From positions 1 through 30,558 of the forward strand of contig JABIPV010000043.1 of NCBI GenBank assembly GCA_018699075.1: DNA of 30,558 nt, read 5' to 3'. This document shows, in pieces, positions 1 through 9,041 of the stretch (positions are counted from its first letter, which is position 1; each line of letters starts with the position of its first letter). The notes below the pieces were generated by a model. It saw only the letters and a list, made by a program, of their open reading frames with translations, did not search any database and was not told the origin of the DNA. The stretch is from Kordiimonadaceae bacterium (GTDB taxonomy: Bacteria; Pseudomonadota; Alphaproteobacteria; Sphingomonadales; Emcibacteraceae). The position numbers were made by a program, and so were the translations under genes.

Positions 1-829
1 AGCGACCTGTTAAACTCACATTAGGAAATAGTCTTAGGGCGCCGCCAAGTTCATAGGCTGATACATTATCATAAAGGTTATAATCAGAAGAAAATAACAA
101 GGATTGCTTGCGATTATATTCCCCAACACGCAAATCTGCTGACCATTTATCACTCATATACCCAAAGCCAAGATCAAAACCACTAAGATCAGAGCTAAAC
201 AGATAATCATTTTGACTATAAGAACCACCGAGATGGAAACCGGAATAACCGATACCAAAATTTAAATTGTAGGATTTTTGTGCTTTAAGGTTTTTGTTTA
301 ATAAACCTGTATAATCACCAACATTTGATTGTAAATAGCTTGAGCCTAATAGTACTCTAAATGATTTATTTTTATTCAGCCGATTTGCAAGTGAATCGGA
401 CGAAGATAAAGAAAACACCATTTGTGACCCGGCAATATTTTTGTTGTCATTACCAAATGATAATGATGATGACGGAATATTAAAGGATAAAGAAGGGTTA
501 TAGCTATATTCTTGATTCACACGCAGTAATGGTTTTTTCTCTTTGTGAGCAGTATTCAGTGATAAAATAGAACCATCCGCATTTGTAGGATCTGTAAGCT
601 GAATATATTGAGTAGAACCGGTTTCTGTCGGGATATTTAGGAATTGGTCGAAATCACTTTCCAGAGTTTCCATTATGATTTTGTAGCTATTATTATTGGA
701 ATCTGGTTGCAAATAGTTCGGATTTTGACGAATCTTATCTTCAGCCAACGCAGAGCACGTCACGACAAGGGCACTCAACGTACCCATTATCATGGCGGAA
801 AGCTCATTATGTACTATGCGTTTAATCAC
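1..829 (-). CDS. Porin-like outer-membrane beta-barrel protein, 3' end beyond the window
   Basis: Reading the minus strand from 829 to the left edge gives 276 codons without a stop, so only the N-terminal part is present. The GTG at 829 gives a basic start (IKR), a hydrophobic stretch and an Ala-rich site ending SALA before EDK, a good Sec signal peptide. Mature sequence is rich in Ser, Asn, Tyr and Gly, with alternating polar and hydrophobic residues and aromatic strand ends (for example NLNFGIGYSGFHLGGSY), as expected for transmembrane beta-strands. Family membership (general porin type) is inferred from this pattern only; it could be another outer-membrane barrel. Start is uncertain: in-frame ATGs lie at 895, with no ribosome site visible, and at 793; a GGA sits about 11 nt before the GTG. 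It is divergent from the DUF3576 gene. Confidence 0.6.
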   Translation of the reverse strand, partial: MIKRIVHNELSAMIMGTLSALVVTCSALAEDKIRQNPNYLQPDSNNNSYKIIMETLESDFDQFLNIPTETGSTQYIQLTDPTNADGSILSLNTAHKEKKPLLRVNQEYSYNPSLSFNIPSSSLSFGNDNKNIAGSQMVFSLSSSDSLANRLNKNKSFRVLLGSSYLQSNVGDYTGLLNKNLKAQKSYNLNFGIGYSGFHLGGSYSQNDYLFSSDLSGFDLGFGYMSDKWSADLRVGEYNRKQSLLFSSDYNLYDNVSAYELGGALRLFPNVSLTGR

Positions 830-1041
830 GTCTATTATTGTCCAAAAGATAAAATAAAATATCAATATCAATGAGTTACTTGTGTTGCTCACCATTGACA
901 AAAATATGAATTTTACTTTTATTAAAAGTATTTCAAACTAATTCGATGATAAGTATATAGAAATAAAATAAAAATTCAATAACTTGCGCGAAATAAAAAA
1001 TCATTTTTTCAATTATTTGATAAGACATGAGGTGCAAAATC

Positions 1042-1130
1042 TGATAAACAACTTTATCAAAATTACAGAGCTCGTTATGATTAAGTATTATATATTGTCA
1101 TAAAAAGCATAAATGCCTGAAACGTTCAGG
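1042..1130. promoter_or_regulatory. Two perfect inverted repeats in the porin/DUF3576 gap
   Basis: The A+T-rich gap between the two divergent genes holds TGATAAA-CAAC-TTTATCA at 1042-1059 and CCTGAA-ACG-TTCAGG at 1116-1130. The second ends 19 bases before the ATG at 1150. Either could be an operator or a small leader hairpin. I could not fix a convincing -35/-10 pair around them, so the regulatory role is inference. Confidence 0.3.
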
Positions 1131-1149
1131 GGATAAGATAGGAATATAC

Positions 1150-1623
1150 ATGTTAGTAATGCATAAAACATCAATGATAAATATTTCAAAAATATTGATG
1201 ATAATGACACTCCTGTTGGTTGGTGGCTGTACTACTCGAACCGATATAGGAGAACCACGGACAAATATCGAAGCCGCAGAAAATGTTTTTGAGATTGGTG
1301 TTAATGCGTATTTATGGCGTGCGACACTTGATACGATGGCTTTTTTACCTATTACCAGTGCGGATCACCAAGGTGGCGTTATTCTTACTGATTGGAAAAT
1401 AAGTCCATATGATGAAAATGAGCGAACCAAAGTTGATATTTTCATCGTCGGTAGGGAACTTCGTGCGGATGCTTTAAATGTCACTGTTCACCGCGAAGAA
1501 TTAAAAGACGGTAATTGGTCTTCTATAGAGCCGCGCGCTAACGCCTCGACGCAAGTAATTTCCGCCATTCTATATCAAGCACGAATATTACGGCGTGATA
1601 ATGCCCCGGAAACCATCCAATAA
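1150..1623 (+). CDS. DUF3576-family outer-membrane lipoprotein
   Basis: A 157-residue lipoprotein. The N-terminus has a basic/hydrophobic signal followed by a lipobox, LVGGC, with the lipidated Cys at residue 27, so it should be anchored in a membrane facing the periplasm. The body, from about residue 45 (NAYLWRATLDTMAFLP) to the C-terminus, matches my memory of the DUF3576 family, which in Alphaproteobacteria commonly sits just before leuS as it does here. Molecular function is unknown; proximity to lptE makes an envelope role plausible but unproven. ATG 1150 is chosen because AGGA lies seven bases upstream; ATGs at 1162 and 1174 would also leave a usable signal peptide. The gap to leuS is 54 bp without a hairpin, so cotranscription is likely. 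Confidence 0.8.
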   Translation: MLVMHKTSMINISKILMIMTLLLVGGCTTRTDIGEPRTNIEAAENVFEIGVNAYLWRATLDTMAFLPITSADHQGGVILTDWKISPYDENERTKVDIFIVGRELRADALNVTVHREELKDGNWSSIEPRANASTQVISAILYQARILRRDNAPETIQ

Positions 1624-1677
1624 TAACGTTTTAAATCATCTTGCCGGGACAGGAATAATTTATCAGAAAGAAGAAGT

Positions 1678-4245
1678 ATGACACGCTATAACGCCAGTGC
1701 GACAGAGGCAAAATGGCAAAAGGTTTGGACTGAGAATGAGACCTTTACAGTTACTGAAGATTACGACCTGCCAAAATATTATGTTTTAGAAATGTTTCCG
1801 TACCCATCAGGTCGCATTCATATGGGGCATGTTAGAAATTATACACAAGGCGATGTCGTTGCCCGTTATAAGCGTGCAAAAGGATTTAATGTCCTTCATC
1901 CAATGGGGTGGGATGCTTTTGGAATGCCTGCTGAAAATGCGGCAATGGAACATAATGTTCATCCTGCCAAATGGACTTACGAAAACATTGATCATATGAA
2001 GAGCCAATTGAAAAGCATTGGCTTTTCATTTGATTGGACCCGTGAATTTGCAACATGTGATCCTGAATATTACGGTAAAGAACAGGCCATGTTCATTGAC
2101 TTCATGAATGCAGGACTTGTGTACAGAAAAGAATCTTGGGTTAATTGGGATCCTGTTGATAATACGGTTTTGGCCAATGAACAAGTTATCGACGGCAAAG
2201 GCTGGCGTAGTGGCGCTGTGGTTGAACGAAAAAAATTAAACCAGTGGTTTTTTAAAATTACCGAAGTCGCAGATGATCTGGATGCAGAGCTTGAAAACCT
2301 TGAAAGATGGCCCGAAAAAGTACGCGTGATGCAAAAAAATTGGATCGGAAGATCCAAAGGAATGCACTTAACTTTTAACGCTTCACAGAATGACGAAGAA
2401 ATAACCGTTTACACCACCCGTCCGGACACCATTTTTGGTGCTTCTTTCATTGCTATCGCGGCGGATCATCCTCTTGCGGCGGAACACGCAGAAAATAATG
2501 CCGATCTTGGCGATTTCATTAAAGAGTGTCGAAAATTGGGCACCAGTGAAGAGGCGCTCGAGAAGGCGGAGAAAAAAGGCTTTAAACTTGACCTTACGAT
2601 GAAGCATCCTTTTAAAGAAGGTTGTGAGCTTCCGGTTTATGTGGCCAATTTCGTTTTAATGGAATATGGCACAGGGGCAGTTTTTGGCTGCCCTGCCCAT
2701 GATCAACGGGATTTGGATTTTGCCAGAAAATATGATCTTAATGTTCAGGCTGTTGTTATCCCTTCTGGAGAAGATGTATCAACTTTCGCAGTAGAGAACA
2801 TTGCTTATACGGACCCAGGAACCATCGGCAATTCTGAATTTCTTGATGGCATGACAGTGGAACAGGCAAAGGCAAAAATCATTGACCTTGGTGAAGAAGG
2901 AGGCTTTGGTTCCGCGACCACAAATTACCGTCTTCGTGATTGGGGCGTAAGTCGTCAGCGTTATTGGGGCGCACCGATCCCAATTGTCTATTGCGATGAT
3001 TGTGGTGTTGTAGAAATACCAAAAGAAGAATTGCCAGTTATCCTACCAGAAGACATCAGCTTTGATAAACCGGGTAACCCGCTTGACCATCATCCGACCT
3101 GGAAACATGTGAATTGTCCAAAATGCGCAAAACCTGCACAGCGAGAAACAGATACATTTGATACTTTCATTGATAGCTCATGGTATTTTGCCCGTTTTGC
3201 GTCGCCTAAATCAGATGCCCCTTTTGATAAAAAAGCAGTGGATTATTGGTTGCCGGTTGATCAATATGTTGGTGGTGTTGAACATGCAATTTTACATCTT
3301 CTTTATTCGCGTTTTTATACCCGCGCTATGAAGGAGGTTGGATTATGTGACGTAAAGGAACCGTTTGATGGTCTCTTTACTCAAGGCATGGTTTGCCATG
3401 AAACATATCAAGATAAAGAAGGCAATTGGGTATTACCTGAAGATTTGGATAAACAAAGCGACGGCACGTTTAAAATCAGAGCGACAGGCGAGGTCGTAAA
3501 AGCTGGGCGTTCAGTAAAAATGTCTAAATCAAAGAAAAACGTTGTTGATCCGACGGCGATTATTGATACTTATGGTGCCGATACTGCGCGGTGGTTTATG
3601 TTATCGGATAGTCCTCCTGAAAGGGATCTTGAATGGACAGAAGAAGGCGTCGAAGGTGCATGGCGTTTTACTCAACGTTTATGGCGCACGGTTACCACTA
3701 ATCTTGACGCAGTTAAAAATGTAACGGCAGATCAGCCGTCCAATTTTAGTAAAGAAGCACAAGACCTAAGACGGATGACGCACTTTTCCATTGCCTCTAT
3801 CGGGAAAGATATTGAAGATTTCCATTTCAATAGTTCTGTTGCACAAACTTATAAATTCTCAAATGCAATAGGTGCCTTTAAATCAAACAATAGTGAGGGT
3901 GATCTTTTTGCCCTTCGTGAAGCCATTGAAAGTCTTATTCTTGTCACATCTCCTATGATGCCCCACCTCGCAGAAGAAATGTGGAAAATGGTCGGCAAGG
4001 AAGGGTTGGTTTCTGATGCCGCGTGGCCCGTATCACGACCTGAACTAATTCAAGAAACTTCAGTGACAGTCGTTGTCCAAGTTCAAGGAAAATTAAGAGA
4101 TAAACTGGAAGTGGCTAAAGATATGGACAAAGCAGAAGTAGAGGCCCTGGCTCTTGCTTCCGATAAAGTTCAGAAAGCCATTTTAGGAAAAGAAATAAGA
4201 AAGATTATTGTCGTTCCCAATAAAATCGTTAATATTGTTGTTTAG
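1678..4245 (+). CDS. leuS: Leucyl-tRNA synthetase
   Basis: Charges tRNA-Leu with leucine using ATP, in the cytoplasm. It has 855 residues, the normal bacterial length. Class Ia landmarks are all present: the HIGH-type motif HMGH at 48-51; the CP1 editing domain with its threonine-rich TTRPDT at 246-251; two zinc-type CxxC pairs at 439/442 and 480/483; the FDTFIDSSWYF segment just after; and KMSKS at 614-618, followed by the anticodon-binding helical domain and the C-terminal domain ending in IVVPNKIVNIVV. AGAAG precedes the ATG. The lptE gene follows within 22 bp and holA overlaps lptE, so these form one operon; the leuS-lptE-holA order is widely conserved. No missing catalytic residue was seen. 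Confidence 0.98.
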   Translation: MTRYNASATEAKWQKVWTENETFTVTEDYDLPKYYVLEMFPYPSGRIHMGHVRNYTQGDVVARYKRAKGFNVLHPMGWDAFGMPAENAAMEHNVHPAKWTYENIDHMKSQLKSIGFSFDWTREFATCDPEYYGKEQAMFIDFMNAGLVYRKESWVNWDPVDNTVLANEQVIDGKGWRSGAVVERKKLNQWFFKITEVADDLDAELENLERWPEKVRVMQKNWIGRSKGMHLTFNASQNDEEITVYTTRPDTIFGASFIAIAADHPLAAEHAENNADLGDFIKECRKLGTSEEALEKAEKKGFKLDLTMKHPFKEGCELPVYVANFVLMEYGTGAVFGCPAHDQRDLDFARKYDLNVQAVVIPSGEDVSTFAVENIAYTDPGTIGNSEFLDGMTVEQAKAKIIDLGEEGGFGSATTNYRLRDWGVSRQRYWGAPIPIVYCDDCGVVEIPKEELPVILPEDISFDKPGNPLDHHPTWKHVNCPKCAKPAQRETDTFDTFIDSSWYFARFASPKSDAPFDKKAVDYWLPVDQYVGGVEHAILHLLYSRFYTRAMKEVGLCDVKEPFDGLFTQGMVCHETYQDKEGNWVLPEDLDKQSDGTFKIRATGEVVKAGRSVKMSKSKKNVVDPTAIIDTYGADTARWFMLSDSPPERDLEWTEEGVEGAWRFTQRLWRTVTTNLDAVKNVTADQPSNFSKEAQDLRRMTHFSIASIGKDIEDFHFNSSVAQTYKFSNAIGAFKSNNSEGDLFALREAIESLILVTSPMMPHLAEEMWKMVGKEGLVSDAAWPVSRPELIQETSVTVVVQVQGKLRDKLEVAKDMDKAEVEALALASDKVQKAILGKEIRKIIVVPNKIVNIVV

Positions 4246-4267
4246 GGATAAGCTTAAAGGATAATTG

Positions 4268-4813
4268 ATGCGACCACAGGTTAAAATGATGATGAAATTA
4301 TTGGGACTTCTAGTCCCACTTGTAGTTTCATCTTGCGGATTTAAACCTATGTACGGGCAAAATTCTGTAAATGGTACGGGACTTGCTCAGGTAATGGCGA
4401 ATATTAAAATTGACCCCATTAGAAATGTTGTTGGTCGCCAAGAACGTCTCTCACAGCTTTTGGAAAACAATCTTAGAGACCGCATCTCACCGCTTTCAAA
4501 GGCGGGAGCATCGGAATATGTGTTAAAAGCAAATTTTGAAGTTGAAGAAAGAGGTTACGGAATTCGTGCGGACGAATCTGTGACTATCCAGAATTTAAAA
4601 CTATCTGTCAGGTTCAGCCTTATAGATATAAATAGTGATAAAGCCGTAATGGACGGCACCGCTCGGGCTGTTGTCACATACGATTTGGTGCAATCAGACT
4701 TTTCAAATAAAACCGCGCGTGAAACGTCGCTAACACGCCTAGCAGAAGAAGCAACCAATCAAGTGGTGACACGTGTTGGTACATTTTTAAGTAATATGCA
4801 AAAGGCGTCCTGA
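4268..4813 (+). CDS. lptE: LPS-assembly lipoprotein LptE
   Basis: A 181-residue lipoprotein with a signal peptide and lipobox ending SSC (Cys at residue 23), followed by GFKPMYG, a hallmark of LptE after the lipidated cysteine. LptE plugs the LptD barrel and helps insert lipopolysaccharide into the outer membrane. The remainder shows the alternating strands and helices of the family, with the usual low sequence conservation; identification therefore leans on the N-terminal motif and the leuS-lptE-holA gene order. I start at ATG 4268, seven bases after AAGG; a TTG at 4265 directly in front is also in frame but unnecessary. The stop TGA shares one base with the start of holA, so translation is probably coupled. 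Confidence 0.88.
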   Translation: MRPQVKMMMKLLGLLVPLVVSSCGFKPMYGQNSVNGTGLAQVMANIKIDPIRNVVGRQERLSQLLENNLRDRISPLSKAGASEYVLKANFEVEERGYGIRADESVTIQNLKLSVRFSLIDINSDKAVMDGTARAVVTYDLVQSDFSNKTARETSLTRLAEEATNQVVTRVGTFLSNMQKAS

Positions 4814-5847
4814 TGAAGCTCACGTACCGTGATATTGATGCCCAAGTTAAAAAATTATCTCCACAATATTTGGCCGTGTTAATTTATGGTCCTGATGAAG
4901 GACTGGTGCGCGAACGGGCCACAAAAATTGCTAAACAAGTGGTCGAAGATCTGCAGGACCCGTTTTTGGTCGCCAATCTAGATCCCGATACATTAAAATC
5001 CGAACCGGGGTTGCTCGGTGATGAGGTTGCAGCCATTTCCATGATGGGGGGACGCCGGGTGATCCGTGTTGAAGGGGCCGCTGAAAATGCCAAAGTTGCC
5101 GTTGAAGGCTTTTTGAACAATCCAGTCGGGGATGGTTTAGTTGTGGTTTCAGCCGGAAATTTAAAACCGACATCGGGTCTTAGAAAATTGTTCGAAAAAG
5201 CAAAGAATGCAGCGGCACTTCCGTGTTATGCGGATAATCAAGCATCCTTGGATAGTTTAATACATGAAGTTATGCGGGAAAATGGACTTTCTATTGATGC
5301 GGACGCGGCATCCTTTCTGCAAATGAATTTAGGTAGCGACCGTTTGGTATCCAGAAGTGAGCTTAATAAACTTGCTCTTTATATGGGACCTTCCGATAAA
5401 AGAGAAACCGACATGGTGTCTCTCGATGATGTGGCAGCCTGTGTTGGTGATAGTGGTGCGCTCACCATTGATACTATAACCAGTGCCACACTTAGTGGCA
5501 ATTTACGCGGGCTTGACGATAGTCTTTTCAAGGCCTTTAATCGCGGTGAAAATGCCATAGCCGTTCTGCGGTCATTGCTTCGCAAAGTACAGCGTATGCA
5601 TCTTGCCCGTGGCTATATGGATCAAGGTTTTTCTGCTGATCAGGCGATGAGTAAACTTATGCCCCGCGTTTTCGCCATGGAAACTAATAAATTTAAAATG
5701 GACCTCAATAAATGGACCACGGGCCGCCTCGCTAGTGCCATGGCCATAACCTCCGCCGCTGAAGAAGACTGTAAAACAACGGGCATGCCCGTTGAAGCGA
5801 TATGTGCCAGAGCTTGTCTAAGAATAGCTAATGCGGCAAAGCGGTGA
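4813..5847 (+). CDS. holA: DNA polymerase III, delta subunit
   Basis: Clamp-loader subunit that opens the beta sliding clamp during replication. It has 344 residues, usual for the family. The N-terminal segment (LAVLIYGPDEGLVRERATKI, residues 19-38) is the degenerate AAA+ nucleotide-binding start typical of delta, which lacks a functional Walker A. The middle contains the lid-like helical region (FLQMNLGSDRLVSRSELNKLALY), and the C-terminal helical collar region carries FNRGENAIAVLRSLLRKVQRMHLAR. It overlaps lptE by one base and ends the housekeeping operon. There is 112 bp to the next gene and I see no clear terminator there. Confidence 0.93.
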   Translation: MKLTYRDIDAQVKKLSPQYLAVLIYGPDEGLVRERATKIAKQVVEDLQDPFLVANLDPDTLKSEPGLLGDEVAAISMMGGRRVIRVEGAAENAKVAVEGFLNNPVGDGLVVVSAGNLKPTSGLRKLFEKAKNAAALPCYADNQASLDSLIHEVMRENGLSIDADAASFLQMNLGSDRLVSRSELNKLALYMGPSDKRETDMVSLDDVAACVGDSGALTIDTITSATLSGNLRGLDDSLFKAFNRGENAIAVLRSLLRKVQRMHLARGYMDQGFSADQAMSKLMPRVFAMETNKFKMDLNKWTTGRLASAMAITSAAEEDCKTTGMPVEAICARACLRIANAAKR

Positions 5848-5959
5848 AAATTACGAGGTTTAATTAAGTAAACTGTCCCCTTATTATATTATTTTTTTAT
5901 GGTCCTCCTTAATACTTGTGCTAGGTTATGAAATATAAAAAAATATAGGGAGTAATAAA

Positions 5960-7339
5960 TTGTCACATGTCGTTCAAGAAAAATGGTCTTCGGGTACAGC
6001 TTTTCTACTGGCTGCCATTGGTAGTGCCGTTGGTTTAGGGAATATTTATCGCTTTCCTTATGTGGTTGGTGAAAATGGTGGCGGGGCTTTTGTACTGCTT
6101 TATCTTGGCATCGTGATCGTTTTTGGTATTCCGCTGGTGATGACGGAACTCACCATCGGTCGAAGAAGACAAGTTCCTCCTATTACCGCTTATACTCAAT
6201 TAAGTGAAGGCAAGAAAAGTCAGCCATTTTGGATATTTGCCGGCTATTCTAGTGTGATAACACCACTTGGCATTCTTGGTTTTTACTTTGTGATTGCAGG
6301 TTGGACTTTAAATTACGTTTTTAAAATTCTCACAGGAAAATTAAGTAATTTGGCAGAAGGAGACACACAAGCCGTATTTGCGGATATGATGGCAAGTCCA
6401 GGGACGTTAATTTTCTGGATGACATTAAGTGTGATTATTACTGCTTTCATTATTTCGCGCGGTATTAAAGCCGGCCTTGAAAAAGCCGTGAATATATTGA
6501 TGCCGATGCTGTTCGTAATTTTACTAAGTCTTGTGGCATATTCCGCTTTTAATGGTGGTATGGCCGAAACATTTGAATTTATGTTTACGCCGGATTTTGA
6601 AAAAATTAATATGAAAACCCTACTGGAAGCAACCGGTCAGGCATTTTTCTCACTCTCTCTCGGTAGTGCAACCATGCTTGTATATGGTTCTTACTTACCT
6701 AAAGAAGTATCAATTCCAAAGATGGCATGCGGTGTAGCCTTCGCTGATACATTCGTTGCATTGGTTTCTGGTTTCGCGATCTTCCCAATTATCTTTACCA
6801 ACGGTATGGAACTTAATTCTGGTCCGGGCCTTGTGTTTGAAACATTGCCGGTTATTTTTGACCAGATGCCTTTTGGTAACGTATTTGGAATAATGTTCTT
6901 CTTACTTCTGGCTTTTGCGGCGATCACATCAACTATTTCACTGTTTGAGCCCGCGGTTTCAAACTTAGAAGAGCGCGGTATTTTCACCCGTAGAAAAGCA
7001 TCTTTGGTTGTCGGTATTGGCCTATGGTGTTTGGCCGCACTTTCTGCTTTATCACTTAATGTGTTATCTGATTGGCATCCGCTTGCTTTTAATAGCACGC
7101 TAGAAAACAAAAACATCATGGATTTGTTAGAATATCTTTCTGCAAATGGCATGATGTTGGTGAACGCCTTATTCGCAGCGATCTTTTTAGGATGGATCGT
7201 GAATAGAAAAGAATCGCTCGAAGAACTTGGTCTTGGTGATAGCTGGCTATTTAAATTCTGGCGCAGTATTATTAAATATGTAGTGCCGCCTATTGTAGGG
7301 TATCTGATTATTGATTTCCTCGGCTATGGATTGATTTAG
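5960..7339 (+). CDS. Sodium-dependent symporter of the NSS/SNF family, probable amino-acid uptake
   Basis: A 459-residue inner-membrane transporter with about 11 hydrophobic segments, the length of bacterial NSS members with 11 helices. Helix 1 shows the family signature GSAVGLGN at residues 21-28, followed by RFPYVVGENGGGAF, which in LeuT-type proteins forms the Na+ and substrate sites. Helix 6 carries QAFFSLSLG, the unwound substrate-gating region. The start is a TTG, supported by GGGAG seven bases upstream and by lack of any other start before helix 1. Only eight bases separate it from the D-amino-acid dehydrogenase gene, so the two are likely cotranscribed, and a neutral amino acid is a reasonable guess for substrate. 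No HutC-type palindrome precedes it, so a link to the hut genes is not supported. Confidence 0.92.
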   Translation: MSHVVQEKWSSGTAFLLAAIGSAVGLGNIYRFPYVVGENGGGAFVLLYLGIVIVFGIPLVMTELTIGRRRQVPPITAYTQLSEGKKSQPFWIFAGYSSVITPLGILGFYFVIAGWTLNYVFKILTGKLSNLAEGDTQAVFADMMASPGTLIFWMTLSVIITAFIISRGIKAGLEKAVNILMPMLFVILLSLVAYSAFNGGMAETFEFMFTPDFEKINMKTLLEATGQAFFSLSLGSATMLVYGSYLPKEVSIPKMACGVAFADTFVALVSGFAIFPIIFTNGMELNSGPGLVFETLPVIFDQMPFGNVFGIMFFLLLAFAAITSTISLFEPAVSNLEERGIFTRRKASLVVGIGLWCLAALSALSLNVLSDWHPLAFNSTLENKNIMDLLEYLSANGMMLVNALFAAIFLGWIVNRKESLEELGLGDSWLFKFWRSIIKYVVPPIVGYLIIDFLGYGLI

Positions 7340-7347
7340 TATAGTTC

Positions 7348-8502
7348 ATGAATAAAGCTGATTATATTATTATAGGCGCTGGCATTGCCGGCGCCTCTGC
7401 TGCTTATGAGCTTAGCAAAAAGGGCAAGGTCATTGTATTAGAACAAGAAGACCAGCCAGGATTTCATTCAACGGGGCGAAGTGCCGCCGTATTTGAAACC
7501 ACTTATAAACAAGGCGATCCTGTTATCAGGGCCCTTGTTCTGGCCAGTGAAGATTTTTTTAAAAATCCACCTGAAGGATTTGCAGAGCATGATTTATTAA
7601 AATTCCGGCCTCAAATTTATATTGCAAAAAAAGAACAAAATGCAGAACTGAGAGAATTTTATAATAGCATCAGTCAAATTACTGATAATGCGTCCTTAAT
7701 AAGCCATGATGATATACTCAAATATGCCCCTGTGCTTAATGATGATTATAGCCATGAAGCGATTTTACTGCTCAATGATCTTGCAGATATTGATGTTCAC
7801 TCGCTGCATGATGGTTTTTTAAAAGGTATAAAAAATCACGGTAGTGAGGTCATTGTCAATGCCAAGGTAACCGCCATAGAAAAGACCGGTGACGATTGGC
7901 AACTTTCGACAGCAGATGAGAAATACTCTTCGCCAATTATTATTAATGCTGCGGGGGCCTGGGTTGATCAAGTGGCGAAAATGGCCGGGGTAAAAGAAAT
8001 TGGCATTAAACCCCTGCGGCGGACGATGGTACTAATCGATCCGCAAACGGGAGATAAGAATATTGATGACTGGGCAATGGTTGTTGAATATCAAGAAGAA
8101 TATTATTTTAAGCCAGATGCTGGTAAGATACTTATAAGTCCCTGTGATACAACAGTTTCAGAGCCTTGCGATGCGCAGCCCGAAGAAATTGATATTGCTT
8201 ACGCCGCGCATTATTACGGTCAGTGCACGGGTACAGAAGTAACGAAGGTTGACTATAAATGGGCGGGACTGCGCAACAGTTTGCCCGATGGATACCCTGC
8301 GGTGGGATTTGCACCAGATGGGCCCGGTTTTTTTTGGCTCGCGGGACAAGAAGGCTTTGGCATAAAAACGTCTCCCGCTATGGGTCGGTTAACATCGGCA
8401 CTGGTTAAGGGCGAGGCAATCCCAGAGGATATAAAAGACTTTAGCCTTGATGAAAGGCTGATAAGCGTAGATAGGTTCGCTAAAATAATAGGAGGCCAAT
8501 AA
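7348..8502 (+). CDS. FAD-dependent D-amino-acid dehydrogenase (D-arginine-dehydrogenase-like, DAO family)
   Basis: A 384-residue flavoprotein expected to oxidise a D-amino acid to the 2-oxo acid and ammonia, passing electrons to the membrane chain. The Rossmann FAD motif is at 9-15 (GxGxxG, G10/G12/G15), with the flavin-contact sequence HSTGRSAA at 40-47. Aligned from memory with Pseudomonas aeruginosa D-arginine dehydrogenase, it is similar end to end. Tyr53, Arg225, Tyr253 and Arg309 (their Tyr53, Arg222, Tyr249, Arg305) are kept, but Glu87, which holds the arginine side chain there, is Gln89 here, and Gln336 is Lys340. So the mechanism is likely conserved and the substrate probably differs. 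No ribosome site is visible before the ATG; coupling to the upstream transporter gene is likely. It overlaps the next gene by one base. Confidence 0.85.
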   Translation: MNKADYIIIGAGIAGASAAYELSKKGKVIVLEQEDQPGFHSTGRSAAVFETTYKQGDPVIRALVLASEDFFKNPPEGFAEHDLLKFRPQIYIAKKEQNAELREFYNSISQITDNASLISHDDILKYAPVLNDDYSHEAILLLNDLADIDVHSLHDGFLKGIKNHGSEVIVNAKVTAIEKTGDDWQLSTADEKYSSPIIINAAGAWVDQVAKMAGVKEIGIKPLRRTMVLIDPQTGDKNIDDWAMVVEYQEEYYFKPDAGKILISPCDTTVSEPCDAQPEEIDIAYAAHYYGQCTGTEVTKVDYKWAGLRNSLPDGYPAVGFAPDGPGFFWLAGQEGFGIKTSPAMGRLTSALVKGEAIPEDIKDFSLDERLISVDRFAKIIGGQ

Positions 8503-9041
8503 TGAAAAATATTGTTTACTGTGCCATGTCGCTAGATGGTTATATCGCCGATAAAGACGGTGGAGTGGCTTTTTTGGATAGCATAGAGCATCCTCCAGAA
8601 GCTGATGATTATGGTTACACAGAATTCATGGACAGTATTGATGCATTGGTAATGGGCCGAAACACATATGATACTGTAATGGGCTTTGGTGTCGATTGGC
8701 CATACGGTGATAAAACAGTCGTTGTAGTTACGCACCATGATATTAAAATATCAGATGATATAAAAGGCAGCGTCAGTTCATTTGCCGGTTCACCACAAGA
8801 AATCATCCAGCATTTGAAAGCTATGGGCAAAGTAAACCTTTACATTGATGGCGGTAAAATTATTCAAGAATTTTTGAATGAAAACCTTATCGATCAATTG
8901 ATCATTTCAGTGGTTCCCATATTAATTGGCGAAGGAATTCCTTTATTTGGCCCCTTAAACAAGGACCTTAAATTAATCACTGAAAGCTCTAACCAATATA
9001 AAAATGGATTGCTGCAACTTAAATATAATGTTGTTAAATAA
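8502..9041 (+). CDS. RibD C-terminal/dihydrofolate-reductase-like protein
   Basis: A 179-residue cytoplasmic protein of the RibD-C / DHFR superfamily, seen in the start NIVYCAMSLDGYIADKDGGV (residues 3-22), the middle DALVMGRNTYDTVMGF, and the GKVNLYIDGGKIIQEFL stretch that corresponds to the NADPH-binding loop. Stand-alone members like this (YyaP type) are common and their substrates are mostly unknown; it should not be called folA or ribD. The ATG overlaps the preceding TAA by one base and has GGAGG just before it, so it is the third gene of the transporter-dehydrogenase unit. Its last eight bases overlap the 3' end of hutI on the other strand. Its role in D-amino-acid use, if any, is not evident. 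Confidence 0.82.
   Translation: MKNIVYCAMSLDGYIADKDGGVAFLDSIEHPPEADDYGYTEFMDSIDALVMGRNTYDTVMGFGVDWPYGDKTVVVVTHHDIKISDDIKGSVSSFAGSPQEIIQHLKAMGKVNLYIDGGKIIQEFLNENLIDQLIISVVPILIGEGIPLFGPLNKDLKLITESSNQYKNGLLQLKYNVVK

Noticed and set aside
644..874. Plus-strand open frame of 76 codons
   Set aside because: It lies opposite the porin-like coding region, has no ribosome site and no family resemblance.
5881..5959. Promoter for the NSS symporter (TTGTGC with TATAAA)
   Set aside because: Spacing is about 12 bp, too short for a sigma70 promoter, and the region is A+T-rich so such strings are expected.
6677..6687. CTTGTATATGG, similar to half of a HutC operator
   Set aside because: It is inside the symporter coding region and lacks the second palindromic arm.
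6691..7152. Minus-strand frame of 153 codons within the NSS symporter gene
   Set aside because: The plus-strand frame has clear family motifs through this region; the antisense frame has none.
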